Source: a bacterium
GTDB taxonomy: Bacteria > Latescibacterota > UBA2968 > GCA-2709665
Direction: 5' to 3'
Assembly: GCA_027619145.1 (NCBI GenBank)
Contig: JAQCGA010000306.1
Span: 1 to 5,571 of the forward strand
DNA: 5,571 nt
Part shown: in pieces, positions 4,321 through 5,571 of the stretch
Layout: each line of letters starts with the position of its first letter
How positions within the stretch are numbered: the first letter of the stretch is position 1
Made by a program: the position numbers and the translations under genes
Notes under the pieces: model-generated
What the model saw: only the letters and a program-made list of their open reading frames with translations
What the model was told of the DNA's origin: nothing
Databases searched by the model: none

Positions 4321-5571
4321 ATGATCCGAACGACCCTCATAACGATAATCTGGATGCAGACTCTCTGCACAATATTGTGCGCTCAGGCAACTGTATATCC
4401 AGATACCCTGTTTTTTGGCCGGGTTCGCGTAGGAACGCATCTTGTAGATACAATACGAGTCCAAAACCCTGCGGCTCAGGATCTGCTGGTGGACTCGGTC
4501 CGTATGGAGGGCGATGGGTTTGGGTTTGCAGCGGCTCCGTTCTCGGGATCGGTTCTGGTGCTCTCACCCCAGGCCGAAGTTCGGCTACTGGTTCGGTTCT
4601 CGCCTGTGGACACCGTAGAATATGTGGGCGAGGTACAGCTTTCAGCGGAGGGAGGAAACCTGGTGGTTCCGGTAAGCGGAGAAGGTCGGCGAGAAGTGGT
4701 TGTGATCAATGAAATCCTTGCCGATCCAGGCTCTGGCGAAGCAGGGGATGCGAATGGGGATGGAACCAGGCATAGCAGTGAAGATGAGTTCGTGGAATTG
4801 TTGAATACGGGATTGCGACCGTTCGATCTTTCGGGGATTCAGTTGAGCGATGCTGGCACATCCGAAGAAAAGCGGTTCACGTTTCCGCCAGGGACAAGGA
4901 TTTTTGGAGGTGAACGGGTGGTTCTCTTTGGCGGAGGCAGTCCGCAGGGGGTTCCCGGGCAGGTGTTTGCAGACGATGGGAAGATTGGGGGAGGGCTGAG
5001 TAACTCGGGCGATGCGATTTTTTTGATTGACCCGGCAGGTCCAGATACGCTGGCTAAGGCGGCATACGGTGCCGAGGGCGGGAAGAACGAAGCCCTGGTG
5101 AGGGAGCCTGAAGGAACTGGAAATCTGGTTCGTCATGCTTTCTTTCCAGGGAATGGTACAGCATTTTCCCCTGGTCGTGCGCGGGTGCGTGCCACGGGAG
5201 CGCTTGTTGTTCCTGTAGACACAACGATAGAGTTGGGTGCGGTCGTCATTCCTTCTGTCTGGATGGATTATTCAGACGGGGCCAGGAAAGAAGTTGCAGA
5301 GAATTTGGAATGGTCTTTTTCGGATACTTCCGTGCTACGTTTGCACGAGGGCAGTTTTATTACAACCGGCGTGGGGGAGTGCGACGTTCGGGTGATCGTG
5401 AATGGGACCGAATGGGGCACCGTACGGTTTACCGTGAGTGCACCAGGGATTACAGACCTCCAGCTTTCTCCATCGGATACACTGGTTGTTGTTGGTGCGG
5501 CACATGTTTTTAGGGTTCACGGCAGGTATTCTGACGGAGGAACAACGTCGATTGACGGAGGAACAACGTCG
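4321..5571 (+). CDS. secreted surface protein with ASH-like, lamin-tail and bacterial Ig-like domains (3' end outside window)
   Basis: The frame stays open from the ATG to the right edge, giving 417 residues without a stop. Residues 1-23 form a signal peptide, probably cut after AQA (21-23). Residues about 25-122 look like an ASH/HYDIN-type beta domain: LFFGRVRVGTHLVDTIRVQN at 30-49, later LLVRFSP, then VPVSGEG. Residues about 127-290 are a lamin-tail domain: VVINEILADP (127-136), DEFVELLNTG (155-164), FDLSGIQLSD (168-177), FPPGTRI and GERVVLFGGG (197-206). An insertion GDANGDG (142-148) looks like a calcium-binding loop. Residues about 293-374 resemble a bacterial Ig-like (BIG2) domain (MDYSDGARKE, then LEWSFSDTSVL), and a second one begins near 377. 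Such proteins are usually exported adhesin, matrix or large surface proteins. The upstream sequence suggests sigma-54 control. The ATG at 4315 is a possible alternative start. The C-terminus, including any sorting signal, is not visible. Confidence 0.92.
   Translation, partial: MIRTTLITIIWMQTLCTILCAQATVYPDTLFFGRVRVGTHLVDTIRVQNPAAQDLLVDSVRMEGDGFGFAAAPFSGSVLVLSPQAEVRLLVRFSPVDTVEYVGEVQLSAEGGNLVVPVSGEGRREVVVINEILADPGSGEAGDANGDGTRHSSEDEFVELLNTGLRPFDLSGIQLSDAGTSEEKRFTFPPGTRIFGGERVVLFGGGSPQGVPGQVFADDGKIGGGLSNSGDAIFLIDPAGPDTLAKAAYGAEGGKNEALVREPEGTGNLVRHAFFPGNGTAFSPGRARVRATGALVVPVDTTIELGAVVIPSVWMDYSDGARKEVAENLEWSFSDTSVLRLHEGSFITTGVGECDVRVIVNGTEWGTVRFTVSAPGITDLQLSPSDTLVVVGAAHVFRVHGRYSDGGTTSIDGGTTS
5532..5571 (+). 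repeat. 21-base tandem repeat at the window edge
   Basis: TGACGGAGGAACAACGTCG occurs at 5532-5550 and again at 5553-5571, identical over 19 bases with a period of 21. The period is seven codons, so the reading frame is kept and the protein reads DGGTTSI-DGGTTS within the Ig-like domain. The second copy ends exactly at the last base of the window, so it could be the start of a longer array or an assembly-end duplication. Confidence 0.85.

Noticed and set aside
4224..4712. Plus-strand open frame of 162 codons overlapping the start of the lamin-tail gene
   Set aside because: It is in another frame, has no ribosome site, and its Gly/Ser/Arg-rich translation is low-complexity. The frame starting at 4321 has the ribosome site, signal peptide and recognisable domains.

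Overview
The window is about 5.6 kb of bacterial DNA with six protein genes, two of them cut by the window edges. The organism looks Gram-negative: it has sigma-54, a Cys-anchored lipoprotein with Asp at +2, and a large exported multi-domain surface protein. Lamin-tail-domain proteins, PIG-L deacetylases of unknown substrate and moderate GC would fit an uncultured lineage such as the Latescibacterota or a relative in the FCB group. That placement is a guess from gene content and not a taxonomic call.

Left part (1-2064, plus strand): the C-terminal half of rpoN (RNA polymerase sigma-54) is followed 28 bases later by a 105-residue membrane-anchored coiled-coil protein. An 85-base gap then leads to a 282-residue lipoprotein. 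In the lipoprotein the two halves of what looks like a carboxypeptidase-regulatory (transthyretin-like) beta domain are separated by a long helical stretch. The three may share a transcript, with a possible extra promoter before the lipoprotein.

Middle part (2065-3985): an AT-rich convergent gap separates the lipoprotein from a 260-residue minus-strand protein of a family I do not recognise. That gene is divergent from a complete PIG-L/LmbE-type zinc deacetylase. The 219-base divergent gap holds a good sigma-70 promoter for the minus-strand gene. A strong intrinsic terminator closes the PIG-L unit.

Right part (4118-5571): this is the most interesting region. A 10/12 match to the sigma-54 -24/-12 consensus, with the obligatory GG-N10-GC spacing, lies just before the Shine-Dalgarno sequence and signal peptide of a secreted protein. 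A perfect dyad (AACTTG-N3-CAAGTT) about 110 bases upstream of the predicted transcription start is a candidate enhancer-binding-protein site, and AT-rich bendable DNA lies between them. The protein has an ASH/HYDIN-like domain, a lamin-tail domain and bacterial Ig-like repeats, and runs off the right edge in a 21-base tandem repeat. So the window carries both the gene for sigma-54 and a likely target of it, a surface or secreted adhesin-like protein. The sigma-54 connection rests on the promoter sequence only.
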